A stretch of DNA of 64,000 nucleotides from JANELJ01 sp024511395 (GTDB taxonomy: Bacteria > Pseudomonadota > Gammaproteobacteria > GRL18), in contig OY820613.1 of the NCBI GenBank assembly GCA_963681975.1, positions 3,720,001 to 3,784,000 on the forward strand, given 5' to 3'. The first letter of the stretch is position 1. Each line of letters opens with the position of its first letter. The notes under the pieces are model-generated. The model made no database searches, was not told where the DNA came from, and was given only the letters and a program-made list of their open reading frames with translations. A program made the position numbers and the translations under genes. Positions 44,029 to 53,110 of this stretch are shown one piece after another.

Positions 44029-44348
44029 TGTAGCAACTCCGTCAGTTGTTTGAGCAGACAGAGGTTTTCTGAGCTAATACCTTCAATGCGCAACCGGTTA
44101 GGGAGTTGCAGGGGAAGGGCTGAGTGGCTGCTTGAGTGGTTATCAGCCATAGGTTTTAATTGAACAAAACCCAGCTCTTCAGGTGATGGCTCAGTGGGTT
44201 TTGTTAACTTTCGCTTCCAGTAATTAAAACGATGGATGGGCAGGGCATTCTTCTGGCAATATGCTCTTTGGGTTAAATCAGTGCTCTGCCATGACTTAAT
44301 CTGCTCGGCCCAAAAGCTTTCCAGGTCGGAAATATTATCTAAGTTCAT
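44025..44348 (-). CDS. tnpA: IS66 accessory protein TnpA
   Basis: This 107-residue protein carries the Orf1 helix-turn-helix-like start WAEQIKSWQSTDLTQRAYCQ then KNALPIHRFNYWKRKL, typical of IS66 TnpA. It overlaps tnpB by 4 bp, indicating coupling. Confidence 0.87.
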   Translation of the reverse strand: MNLDNISDLESFWAEQIKSWQSTDLTQRAYCQKNALPIHRFNYWKRKLTKPTEPSPEELGFVQLKPMADNHSSSHSALPLQLPNRLRIEGISSENLCLLKQLTELLQ

Positions 44349-44448
44349 CTCTGCTCCTCATAATAAAGTGGTGACTTTATTATGAGGAGAAAGAATTTAA
44401 CTCGGAATGACGTTGGTTCGTTAAGCGCTTACAACTTAACGATCTTAA

Positions 44449-44715
44449 ATGAAGTTAAAAAGGCATAAACAGTTTTTAAAAGACTGGAGTAAAACCAGAC
44501 TTACTAATGGACAGTTTGTTAAATTTATTAAGTTTGCAGAATGTTTGCGTGTAGAAAGTCCATTGCCTGTAGAATCAAAAGATCATGTATTAAACGGCGA
44601 GTATCAGGATTGCAGGGAGTTTCACCTCGGTGGTGATATGCTGGTCATTTATTTAATGGCAGAAACAGAAATAATTTTTCTAAGACTGGGTACACATAGC
44701 CAGTTATTTAAATAA
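44449..44715 (+). CDS. yafQ: YafQ-family mRNA interferase toxin, antitoxin missing
   Basis: This 88-residue RelE/YafQ-superfamily toxin would cleave ribosome-bound mRNA. Residues corresponding to the YafQ active site are kept: His in SKDHVLNGEY, His and Asp in CREFHLGGDMLVIY, and His plus Phe in RLGTHSQLF. In this family the DinJ/RelB antitoxin gene lies immediately upstream and usually overlaps. Here only 16 bases separate the toxin ATG from the IS66 terminus, and CTTAACGATCTTAAATGA could be the last antitoxin codons. No antitoxin is visible on either side. It may be silent, or rescued by an antitoxin elsewhere. Confidence 0.88.
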   Translation: MKLKRHKQFLKDWSKTRLTNGQFVKFIKFAECLRVESPLPVESKDHVLNGEYQDCREFHLGGDMLVIYLMAETEIIFLRLGTHSQLFK

Positions 44716-44750
44716 TTGGCTATGTGTCTGATCTGTTATTAAACTGGAGA

Positions 44751-45407
44751 CTAAAAGCCTTCTTTAACTCCATTAGGAGTACCCACTAGCAGAACATCAG
44801 CCGGACGCATAGCGAACAGGCCGTTGGTGACAACGCCGACAATATCATTTAGCTGTTCTTCCAGTTTAACCGGTTCCATAATTTCCATGCCGTGAATATC
44901 CAGAATAACATTGCCGTTATCGGTGGTAAAACCTTCCCGCAGTACCGGCTCACCACCCAGCTTGACTATTTTACGGGCCACATAGCTGCGTGCCATGGGG
45001 ATGACTTCAACCGGTAAAGGAAATTTACCCATATAACTGACCAGTTTGGTTTCATCGACAATACAGACAAACTTGTCAGCAACGGCGGCGACAATTTTTT
45101 CTCGGGTCAGGGCGCCGCCGCCGCCTTTAATCAGGTGCAGAGCCTTATTGGTTTCATCTGCACCATCAATATAGACTGACATGGTATCTACTGAATTCAG
45201 ATCAAATACTTCAATACCATGTCCACGTAAGCGTTCTGCGGTAGCTTCCGAGCTGGCGACAGTACCATTGATCCTGTGCTTGATTTTGGCCAGTTCATCA
45301 ATAAAAAAATTGGCAGTAGAACCGGTTCCTACACCGATAATGGTATCTGGAACCACATGTTCGATAGCGGCCCTTGCAACGGCCTGTTTCATTTCATCTT
45401 GATTCAT
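44751..45407 (-). CDS. rpiA: Ribose-5-phosphate isomerase A
   Basis: RpiA interconverts ribose 5-phosphate and ribulose 5-phosphate in the pentose phosphate pathway. The 218-residue protein has the phosphate-binding IGVGTGSTANFFIDEL (about residues 20-35), the YIDGADETNK active-site block (about 79-88), the KGGGGALTREKI loop, and ends VGTPNGVKEGF. It is divergent from ilvA, a common pairing; a dead IS4 copy now sits in their shared upstream region, 110 bp from the rpiA start. Confidence 0.97.
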   Translation of the reverse strand: MNQDEMKQAVARAAIEHVVPDTIIGVGTGSTANFFIDELAKIKHRINGTVASSEATAERLRGHGIEVFDLNSVDTMSVYIDGADETNKALHLIKGGGGALTREKIVAAVADKFVCIVDETKLVSYMGKFPLPVEVIPMARSYVARKIVKLGGEPVLREGFTTDNGNVILDIHGMEIMEPVKLEEQLNDIVGVVTNGLFAMRPADVLLVGTPNGVKEGF

Positions 45408-45517
45408 TGTATTTCCTTAATCAGTCTTGAATTTTTTGTGTTATTATCCTTGATTTTCCTTTAAAGTGCCAGTAGGGGAGTGATAGACAAAGTTTATTAA
45501 AATTGGTAAGTTTTATT

Positions 45518-46939
45518 CACAGGTATGTCTTTAAGGATTTTATCATTTCGTTTCAATAGATTACCCATCAGGATGTAACTCCATAATTAGGTTCTACACC
45601 AAACTGATAAAGTCCAGTAGACTTATTTCGTTTAGGATGAGCTCTGCCAGCCTTTTCTTTCAGGAAAAAATATGTTCTTTCAAGCACATCCGTTAATTGT
45701 TTTCGTTTATGTTTAACAATGGATTCCAATAATGAATACCACCAGTAAACGGTTGTTTTGGAGACCGTCAACGTTGACATCGCCATTTGGCAAAATTGTT
45801 CTATGCTACTACATATAAATCGTTTCAGAATCGTCGCGATTAAACTGCTCCAAACCAAAGCTTCCATCAATGCGGGATTACTGGTTTGAAACCCCTGCAA
45901 GTTATTATGTGACTTGCACTCTTTAAATAACAACTCAATCTGCCAGCGTAAGCGCTATAACTGGCTGATTTGTGTTGCTGAAAACTGTTCTGCATTCAGA
46001 TTTGTAACTAAAAATGTATGCCTTTTTTCTTTGGGACTCCAGATTGCAATAAGCCTTGTTTCTCTGGCATCAATTTCCACAACCATATCAATTAATTGTC
46101 GTTTTGGCAGAGATTTTAACAAATCAGACAAGGATTTCGTTCTCTTGCTAACCACTTTCCCATCTTCTCTGGTGGCCCGGTGAACCGCTATCCTGGAAAG
46201 TCTCATCGCCCGTAAAATATAATACCCACCATGGTCATCTGTTTCATTAATCAGTTGGACCTGAATAGTAGCCACGGTCACCTGATAATAACTGATTTTC
46301 CAGTTCATGAGCTTCTGGTAATTCTGCTCGTTCTGAAAAACTATCCGGTGTCAGTGTGCTTTTTTCTATGCCTCTGGTTTTTAAGTCGTAGGTGACATGC
46401 AATTCCACGGCTGCCGGACTAATTGCTGTAAATCGCCCGGGATAATTCTTTTTCAGTGCCTTATGGATAGCAAATGAACTGCCATCCCGGATAAGTAATT
46501 TATCAAAACTGGCCAGAACCGGATGATTACATTTCAGTTTTGTATTTACCCGGTGATTAAAAACTTTATCTGCAACATCTCTCATCAATTGCGCAAATTC
46601 AGGTTTTGCTAGTTGATTATGAAAGGGCTTATAACGGACATTTTTATTCGTTAACTGGTTAAAGTAACGATGAATTTCCGAAAAATGCCTTGTCTCTTTA
46701 TCACCCATAGCCGTAATCATACTCTATAAGCTGAAAAGGGGGTATCTGTCTTAATCGTTGGGAAAAGCCAATGTTTTTGCCCGGTTTATTAAGTTTCTTT
46801 TCACTCAATACGACTTTTAGTTTTTTTGATAATGTGGTACTTTTCATTTGAAGCCTTTTTGTTGATGAATAATTGCCTGAATAACAACTATTTGATCATC
46901 AAATTGGCTTCATTTCAACTCCTAAAGATCATACCTATG
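45518..46939 (-). mobile_element. IS4-family element copy 2 (about 1422 bp, decayed)
   Basis: It has the same ends as copy 1. A 10-bp target duplication AAGTTTTATT is visible (45508-45517 and 46940-46949). It inserted between rpiA and ilvA. Confidence 0.9.
45568..46848 (-). pseudogene. IS4-family transposase, multiply broken (copy 2)
   Basis: Compared with the intact copy at 30842-32122 there are at least three lesions. A small deletion lies near 46723, an extra base near 46258 (GTTGGACC for GTTGACC), and TAT to TAG in the QLYRLRW motif at 45958. Long stretches are otherwise highly similar, so decay is fairly recent. Confidence 0.93.
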
Positions 46940-46980
46940 AAGTTTTATTGGGTTAAAATATTAGTTTGTGCCGTACACCC

Positions 46981-47094
46981 GTATCAGTTCGGAGGCTATA
47001 CCTTTCAGGGGATGCTCAGGCACATCCATGTGGCGCTTTATCTCGGCATCCTGCCTCCATAAACCCCTGAAAGGTATAGCCTCCGGACTGATAC
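46981..47094 (+). repeat. Nested palindrome unit 3, upstream of ilvA
   Basis: A 31-bp outer stem with one mismatch (GTATCAGTTCGGAGGCTATA side and its complement) encloses ACATCCATGT and a GGCATCCTGCC hairpin. It has the same general plan as units 1 and 2, with a CATCCATG core, but different sequence. Confidence 0.8.
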
Positions 47095-47231
47095 TCTTTC
47101 AGAGTTTCGGTTTGAAAAGTGGTAATAAACTTTGTGGGGATAGATGAGGATGGGGGGAAGAGCAGGACTCTAAATTTAAAATAAAAAATTCTTTATGACC
47201 AGAAGGGTCAGGATAATATGTTAGAAAGTTT

Positions 47232-48746
47232 ATGTTAGAAAGCTATGTAAAAAAAATCCTCAAAGCCAAGGTTTATGAGATTGTAGAAAAGGTACCGCTG
47301 GATGAGGCAGTTAATTTGTCCTTGCGTACCGGGAATCAGATTCTGCTTAAGCGGGAGGATCTGCAGCCGGTTTTTTCATTTAAACTGCGTGGTGCCTATA
47401 ACAAGATTGTGCAGTTGACGGATGAGGAGAAAGCACAGGGTGTGATTGCCGCCTCGGCGGGGAACCATGCTCAGGGGGTGGCTCTGTCGGCTAGTAAGAT
47501 GAATATTGATGCCCTGATTGTTATGCCTAAAACCACGCCGGAAATTAAAGTGACAGCCGTAAAACGGCTGGGTGCGAGGGTAGAGCTGTATGGCAATAGT
47601 TATGATGAAGCTTATGAACATGCCCGCAAGCTGGAAGAGGTTCAGGGCTGGACTTTTATTCACCCCTATGATGATCCGGATGTTATTGCCGGCCAAGGTA
47701 CGGTGGGTATGGAGATTATGCAGCAGTGCAGTACGGTGCCCGAAGCGATATTTGTACCGGTGGGTGGTGGCGGCCTGATTGCTGGTGTGGCCACCTATGT
47801 TAAATACCTTTATCCGCAGATAAAAATTATTGGGGTTGAGCCGGATGATGCCGGTTCCATGTATGAAGCCTTACGGGCGGATGAGCGGGTATTGCTGGAT
47901 CAGGTGGGTATTTTTGCTGACGGTGTAGCGGTTCGGCAGGTGGGTAAAGAAACTTTCAGAGTCGCGCGGGAATGTGTGGATGAAGTACTGCTGGTCAGTG
48001 CCGATGAGATCTGTGCGGCCATTAAGGATATTTTTGATGATACCCGTACGGTTACTGAACCGGCTGGAGCACTGGCGGTGGCCGGTTTAAAAAAATACAT
48101 CAGGGAACGGGAATTACACAATAAAACTCTGGTGGCTATTAACAGCGGCGCTAATATCAATTTTGACCGGCTGCGGCATGTGGCGGAACGGGCAGAGCTG
48201 GGTGAAAACCGGGAACTATTGTTCTCAGCGACAATTGATGAACACCCCGGCAGTTTCCTGAAATTCTGTAAAATTATTGGTACCCGGGGAATTACTGAGT
48301 TTAACTATCGCTATTCCAGTGATAAGGTGGCACATATTTTTGTGGGTGTTAAGGTGTCCAATGCTGAAGAAGAAAAAGAAGAGCTGTTTAATGTTCTGGA
48401 AAGCAAGGGTTATCCGGTTATTGATTTAAGTGATAATGAAATAGCCAAGCTGCATTTACGCCATATGGTGGGCGGACATGCCCCAGATATTAAAAATGAA
48501 CACCTGTACCGTTTTGAATTTCCCGAGCGTCCTGGTGCCTTATTACGTTTTTTAAGAGGCATGGGACAGAACTGGAATATCAGCCTGTTTCATTATCGGA
48601 ATCACGGTGCTGCATTTGGCCGTGTTCTGGCGGGTATTCAGGTGCCGGACAGTGATCTGGATGAGTTTAATAAATATCTGGATGAGCTGGGCTATCATTA
48701 CTGGGATGAAACTCAAAATCCGGCATATGTGGAATTTCTGGTCTAA
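47232..48746 (+). CDS. ilvA: Biosynthetic threonine ammonia-lyase IlvA
   Basis: IlvA deaminates threonine to 2-oxobutanoate, the first step of isoleucine synthesis, and is feedback-inhibited by isoleucine. The long 504-residue form has a PLP domain and two ACT-like regulatory domains (about 325-400 and 420-500). The PLP lysine is in PVFSFKLRGAYNK (about residue 56), followed by SAGNHAQGVA and the phosphate-binding VPVGGGGLIAG (about 176-186). The start is the second of two near-identical MLES-like contexts; the first ATG (47219) runs into a stop. It is divergent from rpiA. Confidence 0.97.
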   Translation: MLESYVKKILKAKVYEIVEKVPLDEAVNLSLRTGNQILLKREDLQPVFSFKLRGAYNKIVQLTDEEKAQGVIAASAGNHAQGVALSASKMNIDALIVMPKTTPEIKVTAVKRLGARVELYGNSYDEAYEHARKLEEVQGWTFIHPYDDPDVIAGQGTVGMEIMQQCSTVPEAIFVPVGGGGLIAGVATYVKYLYPQIKIIGVEPDDAGSMYEALRADERVLLDQVGIFADGVAVRQVGKETFRVARECVDEVLLVSADEICAAIKDIFDDTRTVTEPAGALAVAGLKKYIRERELHNKTLVAINSGANINFDRLRHVAERAELGENRELLFSATIDEHPGSFLKFCKIIGTRGITEFNYRYSSDKVAHIFVGVKVSNAEEEKEELFNVLESKGYPVIDLSDNEIAKLHLRHMVGGHAPDIKNEHLYRFEFPERPGALLRFLRGMGQNWNISLFHYRNHGAAFGRVLAGIQVPDSDLDEFNKYLDELGYHYWDETQNPAYVEFLV

Positions 48747-49002
48747 AACCTGAACTTTAGTCTAAACTTGCTATTTTTTTAAGTGTTATTAAAAAAATAT
48801 GTAGGAAACGTCTTGCATTCTGTATTTATTGTTGGCAATATACCCCTGCAATGTAAGTGCTTCTAAGCCATTTAACATCCTATTTTATATAGATTAATTC
48901 TAAAATTGCAGATAAGGTCTTATATAATCTGGTTTGACGATGTGTATATAAAAGAAGTGTTAAAAAAATAATAAAAACAAACTACATTAAGGGACTTTTC
49001 AA
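48747..49002. other. ilvA downstream region
   Basis: This 256-bp AT-rich region has no strong terminator hairpin. A TTGACG (48933) and TATAAA-like boxes precede the small ORF at 49003, too poorly spaced for a confident promoter call. Confidence 0.35.
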
Positions 49003-49134
49003 ATGACTAATTTTCATTTGACTGATAAACGCCGTAAGTGTCTGAATAATAAATTAAGTACGACAAAAAGAGGATTCAAACAGGATCCCATTGTTGTACT
49101 TGCCTATGTTGTACTTCTGGGGGGAGGGTATTAA
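49003..49134 (+). CDS. Possible 43-residue peptide
   Basis: A 43-codon frame starts MTNFHLTDKRRKCLNNKLST with a basic N-terminal half, and ends PIVVLAYVVLLGGGY, a hydrophobic tail. It is preceded by AAGGGAC at 10 bases from the ATG. It could be a small membrane-associated peptide or a truncated gene end; nothing in it identifies a family. Confidence 0.3.
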   Translation: MTNFHLTDKRRKCLNNKLSTTKRGFKQDPIVVLAYVVLLGGGY

Positions 49135-49166
49135 GCGGGTTTACTTCTTTTGGGTTTTAACCAGCT

Positions 49167-49775
49167 TCAGTAAAAATACCTTAAACCTTTCTCCGTAACA
49201 ATGGCATGCATTTGAATGTCCCAGGGTTGTGCCTGCAGGGCATCCACCTGCTGTAATTCATGAGCAATACCTACAAATAGAGGATGATGTTTGCGGGTGT
49301 GCCATTGCTGTTTTAAATGCTTTAAGGCTCTGTCATAATAGCCTCCGCCCATACCCATTCGATGTCCCAGGGGATCAAAGGCTACTAATGGTACCAGCAC
49401 CAGATCCAGTTGCCGTGCGCTTTTCAGGTGTTTTTTCTGATATACCGGTTCCAGTATTCCAAAACTGTTTTTTCTCAGGCTGGTGTTCTTATTATAAGGC
49501 GCAAACGCCATAATACCGTTTTCCCTGGACAGAATAACCGGCAGATAGCATTTTTTATAATGGCCGTGTATTTTATTAATTAAGGGTGACAAATTGACTT
49601 CACCGTCGGCACTCAGGTAAAGGGCTATATGTCTGCTGTAGCGGTAGAAGCGGGAATGGATAATGCTCCGGCTGATAATTCTGGAATGCTGATGCTGCTG
49701 GATTCGGGACAGATGTCGGCGAGCTTGGCGTATGCGTAATGATTTAGCTGACTGGTTCAAGTTCAGTGTATTCAA
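49167..49775 (-). CDS. fau: 5-formyltetrahydrofolate cyclo-ligase
   Basis: This enzyme (YgfA/MTHFS) converts 5-formyl-THF to 5,10-methenyl-THF. The 202-residue protein has HIALYLSADGEVNLSPLI, the LDLVLVPLVAFDPLGHRMGM substrate/ATP block and GGGYYDRALKH. An N-terminal basic segment (KSLRIRQARRHLSRIQQHQH) replaces the usual R..R..L motif region. It lies downstream of the probable 6S RNA gene and zapA, the standard gammaproteobacterial order. Confidence 0.93.
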   Translation of the reverse strand: MNTLNLNQSAKSLRIRQARRHLSRIQQHQHSRIISRSIIHSRFYRYSRHIALYLSADGEVNLSPLINKIHGHYKKCYLPVILSRENGIMAFAPYNKNTSLRKNSFGILEPVYQKKHLKSARQLDLVLVPLVAFDPLGHRMGMGGGYYDRALKHLKQQWHTRKHHPLFVGIAHELQQVDALQAQPWDIQMHAIVTEKGLRYFY

Positions 49776-49799
49776 CCTAAAAAATCACTTTTAATTATG

Positions 49800-49975
49800 G
49801 AGGTTGTCAGGCAGGCTGTAAATAGTAAGGTGAAAGAACCGCCTGAAAGGTCGTAAACTTTCGCTCTTGAACCTATCGGTTCAAGTGGGGAGCTGGCTGA
49901 TAAATCAGGCTATCTGCTCAATGGCTATATTAAAACAGTCGGAGGCAGGCTTGCACACATTACCAGGAGCAGAAC
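49800..49975 (-). ncRNA. ssrS: Probable 6S RNA
   Basis: 6S RNA sequesters sigma-70 RNA polymerase. The zapA-ssrS-fau gene order is highly conserved in gammaproteobacteria, and the 387-bp zapA-fau gap has no coding frame. On the minus strand it contains TGTGCAAGCCTGCC near the 5' side and CTTGAACCGATAGGTTCAAG followed later by TTACAGCCTGCC near the 3' side, close to the conserved 3' features of 6S RNA. Ends are approximate and I did not compute a fold. Confidence 0.6.
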
Positions 49976-50162
49976 CCCGGAGTAAAAGATTACGGCTCAA
50001 GAAGTACCCAGTTACTAACCAGATCAGGTAGAACTTTCACGCTATATTAAGTATAACACCATTCTCTAACAGTGCTAAATATTTAGTAACAGAAAACGCT
50101 TAAGTAGGCTCGATCTGATGGCTTATGTAATCCCTAGCTGACTATGATTTCAAGTTACTGGT

Positions 50163-50477
50163 TTATGTAATTTCCAGCTGACGGCTCTCATTCACAACTT
50201 CATCGATCTTTTCACGCATTTTACGCAGTTGCTTCTGTAAGTCAGAATCGTGGGCAGAATGCTGCTGTTGCTGCAGCAGGTCGTGAGCTAGGTTCAGAGC
50301 GGCCATGACTGCAATCCGGTCACTGCCGATGACTTTGCCGCTGGCACGGATTTCATGCATTTTATCATTCAGCAGAGCCGCGGAGTCTTCCAGACTTTGC
50401 TTATGATTGGGTGCACAGGCAATACGATAGTCTTTTTCCAGTATCTTGACAGTAACGGGTACGGTTTCTTCTTTCAT
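50163..50477 (-). CDS. zapA: Cell division protein ZapA
   Basis: ZapA crosslinks FtsZ filaments at the division ring. The 104-residue protein has the N-terminal VTVKILEKDYRIACAPNHKQ and SLEDSAALLNDKMHEIRASG blocks and IAVMAALNLAHDLL, followed by a coiled coil to the end. Its start overlaps the stop of the upstream coiled-coil gene by 4 bp. Confidence 0.95.
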   Translation of the reverse strand: MKEETVPVTVKILEKDYRIACAPNHKQSLEDSAALLNDKMHEIRASGKVIGSDRIAVMAALNLAHDLLQQQQHSAHDSDLQKQLRKMREKIDEVVNESRQLEIT

Positions 50478-50707
50478 CCATTACTCTCCATGGCTTTAAG
50501 TCGATTGATAATAGCCTCGACACGGCTGCGGGCCGTTTCGGTTTTTTCCATCAACCGGGACCGCTCAACCTGTAGAAATTCCTGCTGTGAGCGTAATTGA
50601 ACATTTTCCTGTTTAAGCTGTTGAATTGTCTCTAATAATACATTAACACTCTCATCCAGGCGTTTTAGTTCCAGATCGGTGTCAGAGACATTTGCGTTTT
50701 CTACCAT
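50474..50707 (-). CDS. Small coiled-coil protein of the TIGR02449 type (ZapB-like)
   Basis: The 77-residue protein is one continuous coiled coil (LKRLDESVNVLLETIQQLKQ, ENVQLRSQQEFLQVERSRLM). Proteins of this size directly upstream of zapA are annotated TIGR02449 and are probably ZapB-like division factors (inference from position and heptads). It is translationally coupled to zapA. Confidence 0.85.
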   Translation of the reverse strand: MVENANVSDTDLELKRLDESVNVLLETIQQLKQENVQLRSQQEFLQVERSRLMEKTETARSRVEAIINRLKAMESNG

Positions 50708-51003
50708 AATGTAGATTTACCTGCCTTTCTAATTCTTATTATATTGTCGCTATTCAGTGTATCTGACAATATTATTGTGCTCTGAATTATGCTGAATAGT
50801 TGCATTAGATTTGCTATACAGGTATTTATAAAACCCATATATTTCCCATTTCCATAGAGTATATTAGAGTCCATTAGCATATTGGTCAATGGTTAAAACA
50901 ATAATCTATAACAGAAACTTGTGCAAGTAAGGTATAATTCCAGTTTTCCGGTAATAACTGTAAGATATTACCGACATTTAAACCACATTATTTAAAAACC
51001 AGT

Positions 51004-51585
51004 ATGACATACGAGATTGATATTGAACGGGTGCAGAAAAATCTGACCACACTGGGCAGTGAGGCATCTCCCTCGGAAGCGCATGGCACATTATGCGGTT
51101 TACTCTGTAGCAGAGCTGACCTAGAACCCCAGGAATGGCTGGCTTTAACCACGTCTGAAGCAGATGCTATTGAACAGGGTGATATTCTTGCCGCCGAGGC
51201 GGCTGAATGGTTCTCTGAGTTGTTTTTTCAGACGGTTGCAGCTTTATCGGATAATAATCTTAACTTTTACCCACTTTTGCCGGAGGATGATAGCGAAATG
51301 GTTCAGTTAGAAGCCATTGCCCAATGGGCGCAGGGATTTTTAATGGGGCTGAGCCTGGCCGGAATAGAAAAGTTTACTGATTATCAGGAAGAAGTCGGAG
51401 AGTTTGTAGAAGCCATGACTTCTATTTCGTCGGCAGATGATTATGATCTGGCCGGTGATAACAGTGATGAAGAAGCCATTACTGAACTGGTGGAATTTAT
51501 TCGTATCGGTGTGCTGCTGGTGAATGAAGAAATGAACCCTCTGCGGGTGTCGGTGGATATTATAGAAGATCAGACTTTACATTAA
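51004..51585 (+). CDS. ygfB: UPF0149 family protein YgfB
   Basis: This 193-residue protein begins in the family-typical way (EASPSEAHGTLCGLLCS) and has the conserved AQWAQGFLMGLSLAG core and the EAITELVEFIRIGVLLVNEE C-terminus. In Pseudomonas a YgfB protein modulates an antiterminator; the function here is unknown. It is divergent from the zapA unit and followed at 32 bp by pepP, a conserved arrangement. Confidence 0.95.
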   Translation: MTYEIDIERVQKNLTTLGSEASPSEAHGTLCGLLCSRADLEPQEWLALTTSEADAIEQGDILAAEAAEWFSELFFQTVAALSDNNLNFYPLLPEDDSEMVQLEAIAQWAQGFLMGLSLAGIEKFTDYQEEVGEFVEAMTSISSADDYDLAGDNSDEEAITELVEFIRIGVLLVNEEMNPLRVSVDIIEDQTLH

Positions 51586-51617
51586 ACCTGATTTATTCAG
51601 TTTAAAACAGGCTATAT

Positions 51618-53018
51618 ATGATAGACACTAAAGAATTTGCACGACGCAGAAAGCATTTAATTCAGGATATGGGCAAAGACAGCATTGCTATTCTGCCCAC
51701 GGCGCTGGAACAGACCCGTAACCGTGACGTCACCTATCCATTTCGGCCTGACAGCGATTTTCTCTACCTGACTGGTTTCTGGGAGCCGGAAGCAGTGCTG
51801 GTGCTGATCCCCGGTCGTGAGCATGGTGAATATGTACTGTTCTGCCGGGAAAAAGATGAGACCCAGGAAATCTGGCACGGCCGTCGTTATGGCCAGGAAG
51901 GTGTCATTGAACATTTTGCTGCCGATGATTCATTCTCTATTTCCGATATTGATGAGATCCTGCCCGGACTGATGGAAAACAAAAACCGGATGTTTTACAC
52001 CATGGGGATCCATAGCGATTTTGACCAGCGTCTGACCGGCTGGGTTAATCAGCTTAAGCAGAAAGTCCGTATGGGTGTTAATGCTCCGGGGGAATTTGTT
52101 GCGCTGGATCATGCTTTGCATGAAATGCGATTGTACAAATCGTCGACTGAAATTAAAATGATGAAGAAAGCGGCTGAAATATCCTGTGCAGCACACCGGC
52201 GCATGATGCAAGCCTGTCGTCCCGGTATGTATGAATATCAGCTGGAAGCCGAGTTTATCTATGAAACTCTGTCTCAGGGCTGTCGCTCCCAGGCCTATCC
52301 TGCCATTGTCGGCGGCGGCAAAAACGGCTGTATTTTACATTACACTGAAAACAGTGAGCCTTTAAACGACGGTGAACTGGTGCTGATTGATGCCGGTGGG
52401 GAATACCAAGGCTATGCTGCTGATATTACCCGTACCTTTCCGGTTAATGGCTGTTTCAGTGCCGAACAGAAAGCCCTGTATGAACTGGTTCTGGATGCTC
52501 AGGCTGCGGCCATTGAACAGGTATATCTCGGTAACCACTGGAATGCGCCTCATGAGGCAGCTGTAAAGGTGATTACCCGGGGGCTGGTTAAACTGGGACT
52601 GCTTAAAGGCCGGGTTGACAGGCTGATTAAAGACGAAACTTATAAACAGTTTTATATGCACCGTACCGGACACTGGCTGGGGCTGGATGTGCACGATGTG
52701 GGTGATTATAAAATTGATAATGAATGGCGTATGCTGGAAAATGGTATGGTACTGACCATAGAACCGGGCATTTATACCGGCAATAACCGGAAAATACCCA
52801 AAAAATGGCGTAATATCGGCATCCGTATCGAAGACGATGTGCGGGTAACCCGTAATGGTTATGAAGTCTTAACCGCTGCCGCCCCCAAAAGTGTGGCAGA
52901 AATAGAAGATATTATGGCCTGCTCAAAATCAGTACAGGCACGGGCAAAGGCTAAAGCAGCCGTAAAGAAAAAACAGGTGAAAAAGAAGGCAGCTTCAACA
53001 GGCAGAAAAAGCGAGTAG
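51618..53018 (+). CDS. pepP: Xaa-Pro aminopeptidase PepP
   Basis: PepP is a dinuclear-metal peptidase releasing N-terminal residues before proline. It has 466 residues. The metal ligands are visible in pita-bread order: DAGGEYQGYAADITRTFP (two Asp), HRTGHWLGLDVHD (His), MVLTIEPGIYTG (Glu) and GIRIEDDVRVT (Glu). An N-terminal domain precedes it (about residues 1-170). The last 25 residues are a lysine/alanine-rich tail (KAKAAVKKKQVKKKAA), unusual for the family and perhaps nucleic-acid or membrane binding. Confidence 0.96.
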   Translation: MIDTKEFARRRKHLIQDMGKDSIAILPTALEQTRNRDVTYPFRPDSDFLYLTGFWEPEAVLVLIPGREHGEYVLFCREKDETQEIWHGRRYGQEGVIEHFAADDSFSISDIDEILPGLMENKNRMFYTMGIHSDFDQRLTGWVNQLKQKVRMGVNAPGEFVALDHALHEMRLYKSSTEIKMMKKAAEISCAAHRRMMQACRPGMYEYQLEAEFIYETLSQGCRSQAYPAIVGGGKNGCILHYTENSEPLNDGELVLIDAGGEYQGYAADITRTFPVNGCFSAEQKALYELVLDAQAAAIEQVYLGNHWNAPHEAAVKVITRGLVKLGLLKGRVDRLIKDETYKQFYMHRTGHWLGLDVHDVGDYKIDNEWRMLENGMVLTIEPGIYTGNNRKIPKKWRNIGIRIEDDVRVTRNGYEVLTAAAPKSVAEIEDIMACSKSVQARAKAKAAVKKKQVKKKAASTGRKSE

Positions 53019-53110
53019 AAAAAAATCGTAATTATTTAGCATAATATGGAAAATGACATAGAGTGACTGATTGCAGGACAAATCTTTAAGATAAGGCAAG
53101 CTAACAGCAA

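Larger units (their letters stand above)
42092..44432 (-). mobile_element. IS66-family element, left end deleted
   Basis: tnpA, tnpB and tnpC are in the usual order. The right terminus reads GTAAGCGC on the minus strand (ending 44432), the IS66 signature. The other end is gone: the IS5-type copy F begins 6 bp from the tnpC stop. Confidence 0.88.
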
